64,000 nt of DNA from positions 248,001 to 312,000 of the forward strand of contig JAOAPE010000005.1 of NCBI GenBank assembly GCA_025462725.1, written 5' to 3'. This DNA is from Terriglobales bacterium (lineage in GTDB: Bacteria > Acidobacteriota > Terriglobia > Terriglobales > Acidobacteriaceae). Shown one piece after another: positions 52,627 to 61,782 of this stretch; position 1 is the first letter of the stretch; each line of letters starts with the position of its first letter. The notes under the pieces are model-generated. The model saw nothing but the letters and a program-made list of their open reading frames with translations, did not search any database and was not told the origin of the DNA. The position numbers and the translations under genes were made by a program.

Positions 52627-54267
52627 CTATTTTTTCGGAGCTGGTGCTTTAGCAGCAGGCTTTGTCGCAGCAGCAGCCGCAGGCTTCTTCGTGGCTGCGG
52701 GCTTCGCCGCTGGTGCCGGGGCAGTGATCGGTTTCACATCGGGCACAGCCGCTCCCGCAGGGATGAACCATATCTCTACCCTTCTGCCACCCTTGCCGCC
52801 GTCGCGAACCTGTATGCGCGAACCATCAATGCCTTTGTCCTTGGTCATATAGGTCTTGGCATTTGTGGCGCGTGCCATGCCCAAACGGGCTGCTTCGGCG
52901 AGCGCACTGTATCCCACGAACATGACGCTGCTATTAGCCTCGCGTTGCATCCGGAGGGCGACGCCATCCAGAGCTGCTTTGGCAGTGTTGTCCACGTAAG
53001 CGCTATTGGGTTTGAACAGGAACTCGCCCAAACGGCTGGCTTGCGCTGCCGCCTGCGGAGCTTCCACGGTGACGCGAGTCGTAGTGGAAGCGGAGAGATT
53101 CCTATCGTCTGTCGCCGTCGTCATTACCGAGATCACACCTGCGGGCGCTGACTTGGTGTCCAAGGTCGCGACGTTCTCCCGAGGATTCAGTGCTCCTGCA
53201 TCGGAGACAAATGTGTAAGTCAACGGACGATTGTCCGCGCTGGCTCCGTTACAACGAATAGTTGAGCTTTCGCCGGCGTGAACTGAAGCTGGTTCAGCTG
53301 TGCAAGTCACTGTCGGCGGATTCATTGCCGGTGGCGCTGGTGGAGGTGGCGGCGGTGGCGGTTCTTCCATCTGTTCCACAGCATCGCCCACTTGCAGCAT
53401 CTCAAGGCTGGACGTGATCATTCCCGTGGCACTCACAGGGGTCGTAGTCAAAATGATCATTTCGCCTAGCGAACGACGCGGCATCCCAGATTTGATCTGC
53501 GCAACCGTCAATAGCGGCGGATTCTTCTGGTTCGGATCAGTCTGTCGTTGTGCTCTCATCAACTCGCTGTCGGCTTGGTCGTTGAGCGCGGCTTCATAGT
53601 TGCGGGTCACCCGGAAGTAGTCTCCGACCTTGACTCCCTTGTTCGACCCCACATCCAAATAGACTTTGTGCTTGGTGGCAATGATGTTGTCAAAATCTTT
53701 GGCCATCACGATGTGGCCGGTCAGCTTGCCATTTGGCGGAGCAAAGCGATTGAACGGATGTTGTGGCCAGAATCTTGGAGTCTGCTTTTCGACCCACGGA
53801 ACGGCCAGGTCGCCCGCTTGGAATCCATCGCAGCTGAATTCAATGGCAGCGATTCCGACGTTTTTCTGCACGTCAATGATCTTCACGCGGCCGAGTTCCG
53901 CATAGGGAATGCCGGTGGCAGCAACTATCTTGTTCTGGTTCTTGGCGTACTGGAATTCATCATCGTCGCGCACTGCGCGAATGATCTGATACTCGGACCC
54001 GGTCTGGTAGCTTCCGCCAGTCAGATAAATGATATCTCTATCGCCATAAAGAGATTGGTTCGGCGTGTCCCATCCGGCGCCGATGAACGAATTCTTCGCA
54101 ATGGCCTTGTCTGCGATGAACCCGGAGCAATACATGTCCGACTGGGTCGGCATGCTGGCCAGATCCATTGCGCGCGATGACGGGGCCTTGCCGGCATTGG
54201 GCTGCTGCGCAAACGCGCTCGTTGCCCAAATCGACAACAGAATCACTAATACGCCGGTCTTCTTCAT
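52627..54267 (-). CDS. OmpA-like outer membrane/peptidoglycan-associated protein
   Basis: 546 residues with a signal peptide (cleavage near AFAQQ) and GGAGGG before the ATG. The N-terminal 280 residues are of unknown fold and carry 'DVGSNKGVKVGDYFRVTR'. A Pro8 run (about 300) leads to an Ig-like segment and an OmpA-like domain (about 410-510, 'FKPNSAYVDNTAKAALDGVA', 'GGRRVEIWFIP'). The last 35 residues are a histone-H1-like Lys/Ala/Pro tail. Probably links the outer membrane to peptidoglycan. The usual OmpA Asp/Arg pair that contacts diaminopimelate is only partly recognisable. Confidence 0.8.
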   Translation of the reverse strand: MKKTGVLVILLSIWATSAFAQQPNAGKAPSSRAMDLASMPTQSDMYCSGFIADKAIAKNSFIGAGWDTPNQSLYGDRDIIYLTGGSYQTGSEYQIIRAVRDDDEFQYAKNQNKIVAATGIPYAELGRVKIIDVQKNVGIAAIEFSCDGFQAGDLAVPWVEKQTPRFWPQHPFNRFAPPNGKLTGHIVMAKDFDNIIATKHKVYLDVGSNKGVKVGDYFRVTRNYEAALNDQADSELMRAQRQTDPNQKNPPLLTVAQIKSGMPRRSLGEMIILTTTPVSATGMITSSLEMLQVGDAVEQMEEPPPPPPPPAPPAMNPPTVTCTAEPASVHAGESSTIRCNGASADNRPLTYTFVSDAGALNPRENVATLDTKSAPAGVISVMTTATDDRNLSASTTTRVTVEAPQAAAQASRLGEFLFKPNSAYVDNTAKAALDGVALRMQREANSSVMFVGYSALAEAARLGMARATNAKTYMTKDKGIDGSRIQVRDGGKGGRRVEIWFIPAGAAVPDVKPITAPAPAAKPAATKKPAAAAATKPAAKAPAPKK

Positions 54268-54516
54268 TGTCCCTCCGATTTTCTGCAGCCTCTACTGAGG
54301 CAACAGGACACAGCCGCCCCGAAAGCAGGGCGGAAACTAACGCACCGCAAAACCGGGCACACACTTCCGCTTGGAACGTAACAAAGCAGCCTAAGTGGGT
54401 CAAGACATAGCGTGTTAACCATCGCGATACCTGCGAAACGAGAGGGCATGTCCCATTGCACAATCCCAGTTGCATCCGGCATCGTTGGCCTGTATGATTC
54501 GCGCCTGATTGCCCCA

Positions 54517-56073
54517 ATGAACTCACTCACTCCAGTTCAGTCGCCGAGGCTTCTTCGGCACCGGTTACCACGCGTTTGCGTGGCCATCACGGGTAAAAAC
54601 CCGGCTGAAATGGTGGAGAAGGCCGAGCAGGTGGCCAGAGATAACTCCTTTATTGAGTTCAGGTTAGACTACCTATCGAAACCCGCCCTGTTTTTCCCCA
54701 AGCTGAAAAGCTTCATTGAGTACCATCCGCATGTCACATTGATCGCAACTTGCCGGCGCGCGAAAAACGGCGGGAAGTTTAACGGCTCGGTGGCATCGCA
54801 AGTTGATGTGCTGGCCAAAGCAGCCGCCTTAGGCTGCCATTTGGTGGACATCGAACTCGAAAGCGCTCTCCAATTAAAAACTGCCGATTGGAACAAATTA
54901 AAAAAGACGGCGGCGGTCATTCTGTCCTTTCACGACTTCCGCGGCACGAAGAAACTGGAAGAGACTTTCGCCAAGATGGAACCTTTTCCAGCCGATTTCA
55001 TAAAGATTGTCAGCACCGCAAACTCCCTTTACGACAACGTGGTGATGATGAAGTTTCTGGAAAAAAAGAGCGACCAACGGGCGATGGTCGGCTTGTGCAT
55101 GGGCGAGCAAGGCATCATCAGCCGACTCCTGGCAGTACGAGCCGGTAGCATCTTTACTTTTGGTGCGGCGAATCCCGGAGAAGAAACTGCTCCCGGTCAG
55201 ATTGCAGCGCGAACACTGCGCGACACCTATCGCGTTGAACAAGTAGATACAGCCACTCGAGTGTACGGCGTTGCCGGCGATCCGGTAGTACATTCGCTCT
55301 CTCCGGCGATCATGAACACGGCGTTCCGCCGCGAGAACCTCAATGCTGTTTATCTCGCGCTACATGCCAAGACGATGTCAGACCTGATGGCCTGTGTACG
55401 TGACATCCCAATCCATGGCCTCAGCGTGACCATGCCCTATAAGACTGACATCATGAAGTATTTGGACAAGACCGATGCAGTCACGGCGAAGATCGGGGCA
55501 TGCAATACCGTCATCCGCGCGCAAGATGGAAAACTCTACGGATTCAATACTGACGTTGCAGGAGTGATTCGGCCTCTGGAACAACGCATGTCCATTGCAG
55601 GATCGAAGTTCCTCGTCATTGGCGCCGGCGGTGCAGCCCGGGCCGCAGTCTTCGGACTAAAGGAACGTGGCGGCGAGGTATGGGTCATTAATCGCACAGC
55701 GTCTGCCGCGCAGAAGCTTGCAAAGCAAGCCCGCGCGAAATTCATTCAAAAACCGCAACTGGCGAAATTATCTTTTGATGCCATCATCAATGCCACTCCG
55801 GTGGGAATGGGTGGCGATCAAGACAAGCCACTGCTTACGGAAAAAGAACTGAACACGCGATACGTCTTCGAGATGGTGTACTCGCCCGCGGAGACAAAGT
55901 TCACGCGCATGGCACGCGCGAAGGGAATACACGTGATTCCCGGCGTCGAGATGTTTGTCCATCAGGGCGCACGTCAGTTTGAGATATGGACCGGCAAACC
56001 GGCGCCGGTGGACGAAATGCTTCGCGTTGCACTACACACCCTGGAAATGCGCGCCGCCACGGCCAAGCGCTAG
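54517..56073 (+). CDS. aroDE: Bifunctional 3-dehydroquinate dehydratase / shikimate dehydrogenase
   Basis: 518 residues; the start at ATG 54517 is favoured by homology, ATG 54448 is possible. Residues about 19-240 are type I dehydroquinase with 'EFRLDYL', H139 (SFHDF) and Schiff-base K163 (KIVSTA). Residues about 248-510 are AroE with 'GDPVVHSLSPAIMN', K309 (TMPYK), 'GFNTD' and the NADP loop GAGGAARA. The fusion carries out two successive shikimate-pathway steps in one chain, a layout known in plants and some bacteria. Confidence 0.95.
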   Translation: MNSLTPVQSPRLLRHRLPRVCVAITGKNPAEMVEKAEQVARDNSFIEFRLDYLSKPALFFPKLKSFIEYHPHVTLIATCRRAKNGGKFNGSVASQVDVLAKAAALGCHLVDIELESALQLKTADWNKLKKTAAVILSFHDFRGTKKLEETFAKMEPFPADFIKIVSTANSLYDNVVMMKFLEKKSDQRAMVGLCMGEQGIISRLLAVRAGSIFTFGAANPGEETAPGQIAARTLRDTYRVEQVDTATRVYGVAGDPVVHSLSPAIMNTAFRRENLNAVYLALHAKTMSDLMACVRDIPIHGLSVTMPYKTDIMKYLDKTDAVTAKIGACNTVIRAQDGKLYGFNTDVAGVIRPLEQRMSIAGSKFLVIGAGGAARAAVFGLKERGGEVWVINRTASAAQKLAKQARAKFIQKPQLAKLSFDAIINATPVGMGGDQDKPLLTEKELNTRYVFEMVYSPAETKFTRMARAKGIHVIPGVEMFVHQGARQFEIWTGKPAPVDEMLRVALHTLEMRAATAKR

Positions 56074-56076
56074 TCG

Positions 56077-58722
56077 CTATTCTTCAGCGCCGGTGATCCC
56101 GTGATTGTTCTGCGTCGTCTTCTTGATTTCGGTTGCAGGCGCGGACTGCTGCTGTAGATCTTCCGCCTGTTGCGCAGGCAATTGACGCTCGATGACCGGA
56201 GCATGTGGAACCACTAACCGGAAAGAAATCTCTGGAGAAGTCTCCCCCGGCTTCACCATAACGGTTATCACCTTCGGAGTGGCAACAAACCCGGCTGGCA
56301 CTGTGGATAAATCCACTTGAACCTGATACGAGCCCGGTGCAAGATCACCGATAAAGAAGCTGCCGTTCACCTCCGTGATCGCATCATGCTCGTCTCGCGC
56401 AAAGATGCGAATCTCAGGCGCAGCCTGTTCTTCCGTCGCACCCTCCGCTGGCGGGAGACTCACTCGGCCTTTTATCCGGCCCGCTTTCAGCAGTCGAAAG
56501 TTGGTGATGTTTTCGCGTCGCGGAATCACCGCAACTGTGCGCTCGTCCCCTTCAACAAGGACCATGTCAGCGGGAATGCGGCTCAAGTCCGCACGGACCT
56601 TGTGTGAACCGGGCGTGAGTTGGGCGAAGCGATATGCACCGTTTGCATTTGTGGTGGTGACTGTTCCGTCATCCAAGACTACGGAAAGTCCGGAGACAGC
56701 GATATCGGTTCCGGGATCGTACGAACCGTTTTGGTTCACATCCTCGTAAACAGTTCCATAGATGTGCGAAGGAATCACAACAGCCGGAGCTTCATATCTT
56801 GCGTTCCGGACCAGCTCTCTACGCGCAATCAGCGGACCTCCGATGGAGAACTGGATCAACTTGCTGCCACGATCGTCTGCATATCGAAATTCAAAGCTCT
56901 GGTGAAACGGAAGATCGATGTGTCCGCCGGCATATGGTGAATACGTAGTCTGCGTTGCTGTTGCGGTGCTGCGGTCGAGTCCGAGTTGCAGCCCGCTTTT
57001 CAGGTTCCGCAGTTCGTGTTGCCAACTTGCGCCCGACACAGAATTGCTGCCGAACTGGCGCTGATGATGAAAGCCGAATTGCCCGAAGCGCCCGTAATCA
57101 GCTAAGAGTGAAGCGCTGAACGTCTCTGACAGAACGCCACCAACGCTCGTGCGGTAGTACCAAGTGAATGCGGAATAGCGCTTCCATCGCGGCAGTGAAA
57201 ATGAGTATTGCGAGAGATCAAGCGTGGGCAGACTAGAGTTCGGATTCTGCTGTATCGACCTGAAATATCCGAAATTCAGCGGCAAACGCGTGGGTGTAGA
57301 AAAATTGCCGCCGAAGGAGAAGCTTCGCGACGGGGTGCTATCCCCGACGAGATAAGAGCGGTTGTTCACGCTGGCATTCACTTCAAGATGCTTATTGAAG
57401 CGGTATGTAGTGGAGAGCGCGAAGTTCTTTTGTCCGCTGAAGCGGGAGTCGTCGCGCGCAGTGAGAAAACTTTCGGAATAGCGTTCAATCTGTCCGGAAA
57501 TACTCAGCCGCTGGATCGGAGTAAACACGTCAGATATCGAGAAGCCCGTTCCGAAGCCACTCACGTGAAGGCCTGACAATTGCGGCTGAACCAGAACCAC
57601 CCCTGCGAGTCCAATCCCATTTTGAGGAAGGACGACGGTCCTCGAACTGAATCCAGAGAAGTTTCCGATCACGCCTTGCACGTTGAACCTGTTCTTGGTA
57701 GAGAGCTTCGTGTATCCAACGCCCAGCGCCGAACCCGAGCGTTGTGCGCCGTTGAACCAATTGGCTCCGAAATTGAATTCCTCATTCGCAAATTTTCGAC
57801 GCAGGTTGAATCCTAGGTAATTGGTATCAAACTTGGGCTGACTCAGTCCCACCACCGCGATCAACGAGCCCACCGCGCGGCCCCCGTAGACTTGCATCTC
57901 GTACTCGGCAACATGCGTTTCGTAACCAACTCCTCGGACTACCTGCGAGAAGGCGTCGATTCCGGTATAGCCGGTTTGATCGCCGATGGTTACGGCTTTG
58001 CCGGAGACGAACCCAGCGCGAAGCGTGCCCTGCGTGAGTTCAAAGAAACCGTGTCCCGCATATTTGTTTAGTAACAGGTTTCCGGTGAGGTGAGTGGTCC
58101 CGCTGACCGCCTCTCCACGAAGCATTGTGAATTGCGAGGAGTCAATCACGTTGGTCGTGTACCCGTAGTTATATTCCAGATTGGCGAGATCGAATGTGGC
58201 ACCCTGTCCAACCGCTACATTGAAATTGTCCGCCGAGGTGTCAATACGAAGAGTGTTGAGCTCGCGGTCCTCGCGCACCTCTGCACCGAACAATGCGACG
58301 ATTCCTTGCAAAGGAAAAAACAATTCGTCTACGCTCGCGGTGATCAGCACCTTTTGGTAGGGCGAAACACGTCCAACGATGATCGCGCCTTGACGCAGTT
58401 CCCCGGTACGCGCTTCATAGACAACCTCGACACCGTCGTTCTTTTGGACGCGGAAGCTGTCCAACTGCGGAGGGATCTTTAGTTGAGCATTCATAGCGCG
58501 CGCAACAGCGGCCAGCGGAACAAACCATTCACCATCAATCTTTGCGACTGGCCGTTGTGAAAACACCGGTTTGCCATTCACGGTGATGGTGGGTTCGATG
58601 GATTGCGCGAGGCTGAATCCGCGCAGCAAAAAAACGGAAACAAAAACGAGAGACACCATCGTGCGCATCCGATGGCGAGACACTCGAGGTTTTTTCAGCA
58701 TCCACAAAGCGGTTCTGTTCAC
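56077..58722 (-). CDS. Usher-like outer membrane protein with Cna-B/SdrD-like tail
   Basis: 881 residues, GTG start at 58722, 2 bases after the upstream gene. Signal peptide (cleavage near SLAQS), then a copper-amine-oxidase-N-like domain ('AKIDGEWFVPLAAVARAMNA'), a long beta-barrel region rich in alternating aromatic/Gly strands (about 160-640), an SdrD-like domain (about 650-720, 'GTVYEDVNQNGSYDPGTD') and a second Cna-B-like domain (about 745-830). Size and place after a chaperone-like gene and two subunit genes suggest a fimbrial usher, but canonical PapC motifs were not seen. Confidence 0.6.
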   Translation of the reverse strand: MNRTALWMLKKPRVSRHRMRTMVSLVFVSVFLLRGFSLAQSIEPTITVNGKPVFSQRPVAKIDGEWFVPLAAVARAMNAQLKIPPQLDSFRVQKNDGVEVVYEARTGELRQGAIIVGRVSPYQKVLITASVDELFFPLQGIVALFGAEVREDRELNTLRIDTSADNFNVAVGQGATFDLANLEYNYGYTTNVIDSSQFTMLRGEAVSGTTHLTGNLLLNKYAGHGFFELTQGTLRAGFVSGKAVTIGDQTGYTGIDAFSQVVRGVGYETHVAEYEMQVYGGRAVGSLIAVVGLSQPKFDTNYLGFNLRRKFANEEFNFGANWFNGAQRSGSALGVGYTKLSTKNRFNVQGVIGNFSGFSSRTVVLPQNGIGLAGVVLVQPQLSGLHVSGFGTGFSISDVFTPIQRLSISGQIERYSESFLTARDDSRFSGQKNFALSTTYRFNKHLEVNASVNNRSYLVGDSTPSRSFSFGGNFSTPTRLPLNFGYFRSIQQNPNSSLPTLDLSQYSFSLPRWKRYSAFTWYYRTSVGGVLSETFSASLLADYGRFGQFGFHHQRQFGSNSVSGASWQHELRNLKSGLQLGLDRSTATATQTTYSPYAGGHIDLPFHQSFEFRYADDRGSKLIQFSIGGPLIARRELVRNARYEAPAVVIPSHIYGTVYEDVNQNGSYDPGTDIAVSGLSVVLDDGTVTTTNANGAYRFAQLTPGSHKVRADLSRIPADMVLVEGDERTVAVIPRRENITNFRLLKAGRIKGRVSLPPAEGATEEQAAPEIRIFARDEHDAITEVNGSFFIGDLAPGSYQVQVDLSTVPAGFVATPKVITVMVKPGETSPEISFRLVVPHAPVIERQLPAQQAEDLQQQSAPATEIKKTTQNNHGITGAEE

Positions 58723-58724
58723 AC

Positions 58725-59588
58725 TTACTTCTTGTCTTTTGTGGCTATAGGCGCGGTGCTGGTAGCAGCGACGGCTGGGACCTCAAACGCGCGCTTGATC
58801 GTCTGTAACGGATTTCCATCTTGAAAATCGGTAGTCACGCGAAGTTCGTATTTTCCTGGCGCCAGCGCTTCAGCCAATTCGAATTGTTGTTTCAGCGTGG
58901 CGAATGGCAGCACCACCAACGATTCCTTGCTGCGCAGGCTTCTTACTTCGGAATCATTGGAATCGAAGATCGACCAATTGAGATACGGACGAATGTGGCG
59001 CGAGCCGCTGTTTTTCATCTCGCAGACTAACCGCATGCCAGACTTGCCGGTGGTGATCTTTGCATCCACCAGATCCCCGCGCATGGTGACCGGTGGAACG
59101 AGCACATAGATGATGTACGCGTAGCGAAAACGGAAGAAGACATTGTGATCACCGGGCTTGACCAGTGGAGCGGGCGGTCTCTCCTGCACAAATATTGCAG
59201 TGCGATAAGTGCCAGGTTTCGTCTCGGCGGGAACGCGGATGGTCACGCGAACTAGTTGCCGTTGTCCGGAGGAGATGTTGAAAGCTGTGGGGCTGAAGAT
59301 CAGCCATTTGGCGGCGGAGTCAGGACGCGACGCGGGATCTTGATACGTTAGGTTTCCGTCTTCATTGATGTCCCAGTCAGTGAGGCTTAGCAGCAAGCGT
59401 CCACGGATTGCTACTTCGCTGGGTGGAGATTCCACCGCGAAGCTGACGGTCTTTTCCGTTCCAGGAAGGACCTCGACTTCAGTCTTTCCAGGATTCAGGC
59501 CAAGCCCGAAATTCTGGGCTCGGCACAATCCGGAAATGAACAACAGCAGAAATGCCAGTACACATGCGAGTTGAACTTTGCGGCGCAC
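58725..59588 (-). CDS. Periplasmic chaperone-like protein of the fibre operon
   Basis: 287 residues from a GTG at 59588, 1 base after the subunit gene stop. Signal peptide (cleavage near LCRAQ). Two Ig-like halves: 'LGLNPGKTEVEVLPGTEKTV' with 'FSPTAFNISSGQRQLVRVTI' in the first, and 'FEVPAVAATS' at the end of the second. The 'P...ISSGQRQLVRV' stretch recalls the G1/F1 strands of PapD-type chaperones, though the protein is longer than usual and the fold assignment is inferred. It would fold and deliver the subunits encoded upstream. Confidence 0.6.
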   Translation of the reverse strand: MRRKVQLACVLAFLLLFISGLCRAQNFGLGLNPGKTEVEVLPGTEKTVSFAVESPPSEVAIRGRLLLSLTDWDINEDGNLTYQDPASRPDSAAKWLIFSPTAFNISSGQRQLVRVTIRVPAETKPGTYRTAIFVQERPPAPLVKPGDHNVFFRFRYAYIIYVLVPPVTMRGDLVDAKITTGKSGMRLVCEMKNSGSRHIRPYLNWSIFDSNDSEVRSLRSKESLVVLPFATLKQQFELAEALAPGKYELRVTTDFQDGNPLQTIKRAFEVPAVAATSTAPIATKDKK

Positions 59589-59589
59589 G

Positions 59590-60228
59590 CTACGGCGTTG
59601 TCATCGTCAAAGTGATTACACTTTGAAAGCTGGCGTTCTGCGTAAAGTATTGCGGCAACACTGCAACGCCGAACGTCACCTGGGCGAAGTTGTCGTTTGT
59701 GCCGTCATTGCCTCGCGCGCTGATGCGAGGGCCGCTCAACACTGACGTGTTCGCCGCTATGTCGGCCAGCGTCGCTTTCGTGGCAGTCACGAAAGGTGAC
59801 AAGCCATTCGCCGCTGCGGGGAAGCCGCCGGTGTAATCCCACTTGGCAACGATGGCATCTGTACGGACGGGCACGGTGATGACATCTGCTCCGGCAGCGG
59901 AGAAGGCAGTGATGCCGAAACCGATATCAGTCGTTTGAATATCATTCGCGGTGGCCCCGATGCCCGTGTTCACGGCCTGCGCACTCAAGTGATAACTCAC
60001 GTTGCTGCGCAAACGTGCGACCACGGTTCCAGTTGTTAGCGTGTTCGTATTTCCTGGCGTGAGTGTGCCGAGAGCGACCGTCGCACTGAGCGCTGCGTTG
60101 GTGTTGCTGGTGATTGAGAATGCGCTGGGAACAGCGCCTGTGATGGTTATGGTTCCCGTCTGCGCTAATGCGGCTGGAACCGCGAGCAGCATGAGCACAG
60201 TGAATAATATTTTTTTGGAGTTGTTCAT
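59590..60228 (-). CDS. Fimbrial-subunit-like exported protein 1
   Basis: 212 residues. AGGAAAG before the ATG; signal peptide (cleavage near ALAQT). The mature part is Thr/Ala/Gly-rich beta structure with 'GTLTPGNTNTL', 'LRSNVSYHLSAQA', 'SGPRISARGNDGTNDN' and a C-terminal strand 'QSVITLTMTTP', the layout of a small secreted Ig-like subunit. It shares several motifs with the next upstream gene (60292-60957). Confidence 0.65.
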   Translation of the reverse strand: MNNSKKILFTVLMLLAVPAALAQTGTITITGAVPSAFSITSNTNAALSATVALGTLTPGNTNTLTTGTVVARLRSNVSYHLSAQAVNTGIGATANDIQTTDIGFGITAFSAAGADVITVPVRTDAIVAKWDYTGGFPAAANGLSPFVTATKATLADIAANTSVLSGPRISARGNDGTNDNFAQVTFGVAVLPQYFTQNASFQSVITLTMTTP

Positions 60229-60291
60229 TTCTCTACTTTCCTGATCGTTAGATTTTTTAGATCTTGTGAAGCCCCAGACCCGGCCTTCCTA

Positions 60292-60957
60292 CTATGGAGA
60301 AACTATCTGTAACGTGATCACGGCGTTCACAGTGCCCGGAGTCCAATATTGCGGTAGCGCGGCAAAAGTGATCGTTACACCTACAAAATTTTTGTCGACG
60401 TGACCGGGATTCGTCAGCTCATTCGTCGCGATCTGTGGCCCGCCTAGAATGTTGACGTTTCCAACAGCGATACTGGCTAACGTCGCCTGGACGGCGCCCA
60501 CGCCTCCAAACGGAGTCAGACCATTGGTTACCGGAGCCGTCGCCGGGTTGTAGTTGAATCCCGCAGCAACGGTGTCCGTTCTTGGTGTTATGACTTCTGA
60601 ACCAGAAATGTTTAACGTCGCGGCGACTATTCCCATTCCAATGTCCGAACTCTGGATGTCGGCAGCCCCCGCTGACGCTCCGGCCGGAGTAAACGTGAAT
60701 GAATTAAGTGTGGCCCTGAGGTGATATCCCGCAGCGCAATTACAGCGAATGCGGAAACTGGCTTGACGAGTCAGCAATGTGCTTGCAGATCCCGGCGTCA
60801 ATGTCGGAAAAGTCAGCGGGATGGTGAACGTCGGATTGTTTAGGTTGTCAGTCATACTCTGCGCCGAGCTCGAAACGGCAGTGAGTAGTAAGCCGATCGA
60901 GAAAACCAATTTCCAGAGAGTCTTCTGAGTGCAATCTCTTGGGAGACTTCGAATCAT
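60292..60957 (-). CDS. Fimbrial-subunit-like exported protein 2
   Basis: 221 residues from the ATG at 60957; a start at 61026 would add 23 residues before the signal peptide. Cleavage near SSSAQ. Paralogue of the 59590 product: 'TFPTLTPGSASTLLTRQASF', 'AAGYHLRATL', 'DIQSSDIGMGI' (versus 'DIQTTDIGFGI'), 'NILGGPQIA' and the C-terminal 'VNAVITLQIVSP'. It has a Cys pair 'RCNCAAG'. First gene of the operon, which continues downstream with spacings of 63, 1 and 2 bases. Confidence 0.65.
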   Translation of the reverse strand: MIRSLPRDCTQKTLWKLVFSIGLLLTAVSSSAQSMTDNLNNPTFTIPLTFPTLTPGSASTLLTRQASFRIRCNCAAGYHLRATLNSFTFTPAGASAGAADIQSSDIGMGIVAATLNISGSEVITPRTDTVAAGFNYNPATAPVTNGLTPFGGVGAVQATLASIAVGNVNILGGPQIATNELTNPGHVDKNFVGVTITFAALPQYWTPGTVNAVITLQIVSP

Positions 60958-61188
60958 CTGCTGTGCCAATTTCTTTCCAGGGGTGCTGAAATTTTGCGGG
61001 TCGATGAGCGAAGTTATCCCGAGCATCCGGAGATAACAACGGTACTTTGGTCAGATGTTGTTGTTTTCTGCGGCACATTTCCCATATCGGGAATTTAGGC
61101 AGCTTTGAAATTTCCCGTCCGCTCGGGCGCGGATATCCAAATTCGGCATCGAATCAAGTCTGTTCGCGAAACTGCCGATACAATTCCC

Positions 61189-61773
61189 ATGAAGAAATCA
61201 GCTGGAATTCGCTTACGCAATATATCTTTCGCGGTGCTGGCATTTGCCGCACTGCTTCCCTCTTCACTGCAGTGCCAAACTTCCGGAGCGGCAGTTGTGA
61301 CCGGACGCATCCCGGAGCAATTCCAGATTCAACTCGCCGAGCCTGTTTCAGTTGATCCGAGAATTAGTGTCGAGGTCACACCAGTCGGAACGAATGCGGT
61401 GCTTGTGAGGATGAAGGTTCCCAAGTCAGTTCGTCAGTCGAAAATGATCCTGCCACTCGCCATGCGGACTAATTCGGCGACGTTTGCTTTGCGCGCTCGC
61501 TCAAAAGATGCTTCAGCACACACATTGATCGCCGCGGGTAGGGCACGAGCCATGGGCGATGGCGCCTTGTTGATTTCGGGAGCTGCTGAAGCGTTTACGC
61601 CACAGACGGGTCAGATGGAAGCGGCATCCGTGATTGCAAGTGGGACGCGCATTTCGCGCCGTGGGAACGGCCTGACACCTAACAATGGGCTAATTGCTGA
61701 TCTCCAGGTTTCTATCGACGCAAATGACGGCAACGGAGAGTTCTCGTTCGTCGTCAGCATGGAACGACTCTGA
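61189..61773 (+). CDS. Exported protein related to the fibre subunits
   Basis: 194 residues from the ATG at 61189. Signal peptide (cleavage near SLQCQ; the Cys could suggest a lipobox but the context is poor). The C-terminal part has 'ASGTRISRRGNGLTPNNGLI' and ends 'GEFSFVVSMERL', matching the 'SGPRISARGND' motif of the subunit at 59590. It is divergent from the subunit operon with about 230 bases between starts and may be a tip or minor subunit. It converges on the glycosyltransferase gene with a 9-base gap. Confidence 0.6.
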   Translation: MKKSAGIRLRNISFAVLAFAALLPSSLQCQTSGAAVVTGRIPEQFQIQLAEPVSVDPRISVEVTPVGTNAVLVRMKVPKSVRQSKMILPLAMRTNSATFALRARSKDASAHTLIAAGRARAMGDGALLISGAAEAFTPQTGQMEAASVIASGTRISRRGNGLTPNNGLIADLQVSIDANDGNGEFSFVVSMERL

Positions 61774-61782
61774 TTATTGGCC

